Positions 59,441 to 64,000 of a stretch of DNA of 64,000 bases are shown here, piece after piece. The stretch covers positions 3,242,001 to 3,306,000 of the forward strand of contig NZ_CP021768.1 of the NCBI RefSeq assembly GCF_002192255.1, in the 5' to 3' direction. The stretch's first letter is position 1, and each line of letters begins with the position of its first letter. Both the position numbers and the translations under genes were made by a program. The notes beneath the pieces are model-generated. The model worked only from the letters and a program-made list of their open reading frames with translations. It searched no databases and was not told where the DNA came from. The DNA is from Stenotrophomonas sp. WZN-1. GTDB taxonomy: Bacteria > Pseudomonadota > Gammaproteobacteria > Xanthomonadales > Xanthomonadaceae.

Positions 59441-59511
59441 GTAGTGCCGGCCGCTGGCCGGCAACTGCGCGACGAAGACCCAACGGGCAGCCGGCCAGCG
59501 GCCGGCTCTAC
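59441..59511. repeat. SMAG-type palindrome pair
   Basis: GTAG plus TGCCGGCCGCTGGCCGGCA at 59441-59463, and GCAGCCGGCCAGCGGCCGGCT plus CTAC at 59487-59511. The two GTAG heads face outwards. They fill the gap between the convergent M2 peptidase and the small gene at 59523. Confidence 0.85.
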
Positions 59512-59522
59512 CGAAACGCCTG

Positions 59523-59915
59523 TCAGCTGTTCTTCTTCGCGGCCATCGCCGCGGCCAGCTCGGCCTTGAACTCCTCGAAAGTCTGGCCCTTTTCCTTCGC
59601 TTCGGCCTGTGCGGCATCGCGCAGCGCATCGGAGTACATCAGGCGCACCGGCGTGCCGTTGCGCTCGTGCAGTTCACCGGCCTGCATGATCAGCGCCAGC
59701 ACCTGCGCAGCGCTCTCGCTGTGGCCAGCGATGCGGCCGTCCATGCCCAGCACCCATTCGCCGTCGCGGCGCACGACACCGGCCAGCAGGGTGCGCTGCG
59801 CGTCGCGCAGTTCGGCATGCGGCTCCACCGGCGAGGCCTGGGCAGCAGCCTTGTTGGCGGCCTGCTTTTCCTGGCGACGGCGCTGGTCGCGGCGGGTCTT
59901 GGAGCTGGTGGACAT
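59523..59915 (-). CDS. Small basic/helical protein, unknown function
   Basis: A 130-residue cytoplasmic protein. The first 30 residues are Lys/Arg/Gln-rich (TRRDQRRRQEKQAANKAAAQ), possibly coiled coil or nucleic-acid binding. A middle strand segment follows (LLAGVVRRDGEWVLGMDGRI) and then a helical C-terminus. No family recognised. ATG 59915 is the first start after the upstream gap. It is convergent with the M2 peptidase. Confidence 0.75.
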   Translation of the reverse strand: MSTSSKTRRDQRRRQEKQAANKAAAQASPVEPHAELRDAQRTLLAGVVRRDGEWVLGMDGRIAGHSESAAQVLALIMQAGELHERNGTPVRLMYSDALRDAAQAEAKEKGQTFEEFKAELAAAMAAKKNS

Positions 59916-59983
59916 GGTGCGGTACCGCTGCGAGGGGGGCGCAAGGATAGCGCACCCCGCCCGCAGCGCTGCTTCACGTCGCC

Positions 59984-60880
59984 TCAGTCCAGCACTTTGC
60001 CGTGCCGCCAGTAACCCATGAAGGTGATCGCACGGCGGTCCAACCCGCAATCGCGCACCAGGTGGCGGCGGATCGCCATCACCGCCCCCGCCTCGCCCGC
60101 CACCCAGGCATACAGCGGCCCCGCCACGCGGGTATCGGCCTGCTCCCAGAGGATCTGCGCATCGACGTCGATCTCCTCCAGCGCGTCGCCGGCAGCCACA
60201 CCCGAGGCCGCAGCCAACCTTGCCTGGACTGCCTGCAGCAAGGGCTGCCCGTACGCCGCCTGCCCGCGCGGCAACCAGACCAGCTCGGCCGTGGCCGGCG
60301 CCTTGAGCGGAACCGCGTCACCGGCCTGCGCCACTTCCAGCAGGGCCAGCGTGCGCGGCGGATCCACCATGGCCGCCAGTTCCTCGAGAATGCCGGCCAC
60401 TGCCGGCAGCGCGGTCTCGTCAGCCACCAGCAGCACCTGGCCAACGCCGGCCGGCGGCTTCCATTCCCAGCCCTCGCTGCTGTCGGCGCAGTCGGCATCC
60501 GGGGCCAGCAGCACCACGCGGTCGCCCGGCCGGGCATGCATGGCCCAGCGCGAAGCGGGGCCGGTCACGCCGTGGATGACGAAATCGACATCGACCTCGC
60601 CCTGCTCGGCGCGCAGCTGGCGGATCGTGTAGGTGCGCATCGGCGGGCGCTGATCGTCCGGCAGGGCCCGGTAGCGCGGGTACCAGTCCTCGCCGCTGGG
60701 GACCTGCGGCACCTCCTGGCCGGGCAAGGGGAAGAACACCTTGATGCGCTGGTCCGGGCCTTCGGACTTCATCCGTGCCACGTCGGCACCGGTGAACACC
60801 ATGCGGTCCAGGGAGGGGGAAAGGACGCGGCGCTCCTTCAGCGCCACCTCGAACAGGCGGTAGGTCTGCTGCGCAGCCAT
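59984..60880 (-). CDS. Siderophore-interacting protein (FAD ferric reductase)
   Basis: A 298-residue SIP-family protein of the ViuB/YqjH kind. The FAD motif is MRTYTIRQLRAEQGEVDVDF with the following VIHGVTGPASRWAMHARPGD, and LLVADETALPAVAGILEEL is the NAD(P)H-side fold. It reduces ferric siderophore in the cytoplasm to release iron. No Fur box could be convincingly placed in the 141-base upstream gap. No siderophore genes are near. Confidence 0.92.
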   Translation of the reverse strand: MAAQQTYRLFEVALKERRVLSPSLDRMVFTGADVARMKSEGPDQRIKVFFPLPGQEVPQVPSGEDWYPRYRALPDDQRPPMRTYTIRQLRAEQGEVDVDFVIHGVTGPASRWAMHARPGDRVVLLAPDADCADSSEGWEWKPPAGVGQVLLVADETALPAVAGILEELAAMVDPPRTLALLEVAQAGDAVPLKAPATAELVWLPRGQAAYGQPLLQAVQARLAAASGVAAGDALEEIDVDAQILWEQADTRVAGPLYAWVAGEAGAVMAIRRHLVRDCGLDRRAITFMGYWRHGKVLD

Positions 60881-61021
60881 GGGGGTACCTCATGCAACGA
60901 CAGTGGATCGGCTGGCTGTCGTGCACCTGTGCACCGGCTGGCTGGAGTACCCAGCCTAGTCCGGTGGTTTCCCGTCGCAAGTGCTGCGGGCGTCACGGCC
61001 CGCCCTACCCCTGCACGCTGC

Positions 61022-62248
61022 TCAATGGCCCGTGCAGGCCGCCTGCGCCGCGCGTTCGCGCCGGTGTTCCCAGTACCAGAACACGAAGCCGGCGCCGAAG
61101 AACGCCGCCTGGCCCAGCGCCAGGTGCAGCGGGCTGGCGCTGAGCAGCGGTGACACCACGCCGGCCACCACGGTGCTGATCATCAGCTGCACGAAGGCCT
61201 GCAGCGACGAGGCCAGGCCGCGCTGGTGCGGGTACATGTCCAGCACCGCCAGCGCCAGGATCGGGAAGATCAGCGCCATGCCCATGCCGCCCAGGAAGAT
61301 CGGCATCACCGCCCACGGCAGGGCGAACTGTGGCGCCAGGCCGACATAGCCGATGTTCAGCAGCACCGACAGCGCGCACAGGGCGAAACCGATGGAGACC
61401 TGTCGCGTGGGGCTGCTGTGCCCGGCCATGCGCCCGGACAGGAACGAGCCGGTGGTCATGCCGCCGATGGTGGGGATGAACAGCCAGGCGAAGCCGCCCT
61501 CGCCCAGGTGCAGGTGCTGCATCACGAACACCGGCGCCGAGGAGATGTACAGGAACACGCCACCGAAGCCGATGCTGCCGGCCAACGCAAGGCGCAGGAA
61601 ACGCGGATTGAAGCCGATGCCCACGTAGTTGCGCATCAGCACGCGCGGTGACAACGGCACGCGCGCCTCGACCGGATGGGTTTCCGGCAGGTAGCGCGCG
61701 GTGGCCGCCAGCAGCACCAGCGCGAACACCACCAGGAACCAGAAGATCAGCGGCCAGCCGGCGCCGCTGAGCAGGATCCAGCCACCGATGATCGGTGCGA
61801 TCGCCGGGGCGATGCCGAACAGCATCGACACCTGGCTCATCAGCCGCTGTGCATCGTGGCCGTGGTACAGGTCGCGGATCACCGCACGGCCGACAATCAT
61901 GCCGACGCCTGCGGACAGACCCTGCAGCGCGCGGAACGCCAGCAGCGTGGTCAGGTCGGTGGACAGCGCACAGCCGACCGAGGCACCGACGAACACCACC
62001 AGGCCGCCGAGGATCACCCGCTTGCGGCCCCAGGCATCGGACAGCGGGCCGTGTGCCAGGCTCATCAGGCCGTAGAACAGCAGGTACACGCTGATGGTCT
62101 GCTGCACCGCCACCTCGTCCACCGCCAGGCGCTGGGCCAGCTGCGGGAACGCCGGGAAGATGGTGTCGATCGAGAACGGACCGAACATGGCCAGGCCGGC
62201 GAGCAGCAGGGCCATGCGGCGGGTGGAGGGAGCAACAGCGGCGGTCAT
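61022..62248 (-). CDS. Multidrug transporter of the Bcr/CflA family (MFS)
   Basis: A 408-residue 12-segment major facilitator protein. The loop 2-3 signature is GPLSDAWGRKRVILGG, and the DIFPAFP-like start is SIDTIFPAFPQLAQRLAV. The central linker PETHPVEARVPLSPR is in place. Bcr/CflA proteins export drugs such as bicyclomycin and chloramphenicol. ATG 62248 gives a length near E. coli Bcr. ATG 62272 and GTG 62281 are possible and no start has a clear ribosome binding site. Confidence 0.88.
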   Translation of the reverse strand: MTAAVAPSTRRMALLLAGLAMFGPFSIDTIFPAFPQLAQRLAVDEVAVQQTISVYLLFYGLMSLAHGPLSDAWGRKRVILGGLVVFVGASVGCALSTDLTTLLAFRALQGLSAGVGMIVGRAVIRDLYHGHDAQRLMSQVSMLFGIAPAIAPIIGGWILLSGAGWPLIFWFLVVFALVLLAATARYLPETHPVEARVPLSPRVLMRNYVGIGFNPRFLRLALAGSIGFGGVFLYISSAPVFVMQHLHLGEGGFAWLFIPTIGGMTTGSFLSGRMAGHSSPTRQVSIGFALCALSVLLNIGYVGLAPQFALPWAVMPIFLGGMGMALIFPILALAVLDMYPHQRGLASSLQAFVQLMISTVVAGVVSPLLSASPLHLALGQAAFFGAGFVFWYWEHRRERAAQAACTGH

Positions 62249-62461
62249 GGGGAAGGCGTCCGGCAGGGCCATGCGTTGCACGCACGGCGGGCGCCGGTCC
62301 CCCTGCAGCAGGGACGGCGCCAGATGAATTCGGGTATCCCGCCATCATAGGTGGGGATTGCGCCCGATGCCATGCAGCGGTGCACAAAACGCACGACCGG
62401 GCCATCGGCCATTCAGGCGCAGCGGCCGGGCCCGGAGGCGGCTGGCGCGCCCGCAACGGGC

Positions 62462-62467
62462 TATAAT
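62462..62467 (+). promoter_or_regulatory. -10 element of the gcvP promoter
   Basis: A perfect TATAAT stands about 14 bases before the first riboswitch helix, so transcription would start near 62474 and include the whole riboswitch. The -35 region (CGGCTG at 17 bases) is weak. Confidence 0.6.
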
Positions 62468-62480
62468 CGGCGGGCAACAC

Positions 62481-62645
62481 GGTGGGAGAAGCGGAACACC
62501 GCTGCCGAAGGCGCAACGCCCGTAATCGCTCAGGCCCGATACCACCCGTAACACAACTCTGGAGAGACCGGTTCGATCCGGCGCCGAAGGGGCACGAAGC
62601 CGCGGTTTTCCGCGCTTCCAAACTCTCAGGCAAAAGGACAGAGGG
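62481..62645 (+). ncRNA. Tandem glycine riboswitch
   Basis: Two glycine aptamers in series. The first (62481-62546) has GGGAGAAGCGGAACACCGCT, GCCGAAGGCGCAACGCC and AATCGCTCAGGC. The second (62557-62645) has CTCTGGAGAGACC, GCCGAAGGGGCACGAAGCC and AACTCTCAGGCAAAAGGACA. GAGAGA, GCCGAAG and CTCAGGCAAA are the diagnostic motifs. The helix closing each aptamer can be drawn (GGTGG/CCACC and CTCT/AGAG). It lies 68 bases before gcvP. No T-run terminator follows, so control may be on translation. High glycine is expected to turn gcvP on. Confidence 0.95.
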
Positions 62646-62713
62646 GCGCCCCGCAGACCGCCGACCGGCGGCTTGTGCCCGTGCGTGTGCCCTTTCCTGA
62701 CGGATCCTTCGCC

Positions 62714-64000
<1,287 letters not shown>

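Noticed and set aside
2334..59511. SMAG palindromes as a CRISPR array
   Set aside because: They are palindromic, variable, singly or doubly placed and lack regular spacers or cas genes.
62566..62585. T-loop-like GGTTCGATCC sequence
   Set aside because: It looks like a tRNA TPsiC arm but belongs to the second glycine aptamer. No acceptor or anticodon stem can be drawn around it.

Overview
The window is high-GC DNA of a Xanthomonadaceae gammaproteobacterium, most likely Stenotrophomonas (S. maltophilia complex). This rests on the gene content and order (rpoE-rseA-mucD followed by lepA-lepB-DUF4845-rnc-era-recO, and a tandem glycine riboswitch before gcvP) and on many GTAG-headed palindromes that match the SMAG repeats known from that species. 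It is chromosomal, mostly housekeeping DNA. I saw no insertion sequence, prophage, CRISPR array, tRNA or rRNA.

Layout. 1-2103: an ECF sigma factor, a putative membrane anti-sigma factor and a cut-off exported protein (minus strand), then a small membrane protein and an MscS-like channel. 2104-2636: repeats. 2637-9082: YbiI zinc finger, DUF2058, YgjP-like metallopeptidase, a degenerate pseudouridine synthase, a cardiolipin-synthase-like enzyme, an HDOD protein and leucine dehydrogenase. 9130-14364: a lipidated S8 protease autotransporter, a thiolase and two Ala-rich helical lipoproteins. 14678-22118: AidB-like acyl-CoA dehydrogenase, then the four-gene exonuclease/ligase/Lhr helicase/PdeM repair operon. 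22120-29445: a small protein, an FAD monooxygenase, a cold shock protein, purine salvage genes with nagZ, a DsbA-like protein, a CYTH protein and rlmD. 29573-30301: a REC-Hpt regulator. 30302-30941: repeats. 30942-39605: recO, era, rnc, DUF4845, lepB, lepA, mucD, rseA, rpoE. 39841-50403: FadB-like enzyme, two pirins, aqpZ, cstA with its YbdD partner, a DUF819 membrane protein and a VOC protein. 50490-56836: a two-component system divergent from an envelope-modification operon (ArnT-like transferase, PAP2 phosphatase, EptA). 57440-60880: M2 dipeptidase, a small protein and a siderophore-interacting reductase. 61022-64000: a Bcr/CflA-type exporter, then the glycine riboswitch and the start of gcvP.

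Functional themes: envelope stress control (rpoE module with its own sigma-E-type promoter, second ECF pair, signal peptidase), lipid A and polymyxin-type surface modification, DNA repair, fatty-acid oxidation and purine salvage.

The most unusual feature is a family of nine long hairpins of about 65-180 bp spread over six intergenic regions. The arms differ in sequence from copy to copy but nearly always stay complementary, while the loop sequence and flanks are conserved. Three of the regions hold two copies in opposite orientation around shorter SMAG palindromes. I know of no named family that fits, so this is the best candidate for something undescribed.
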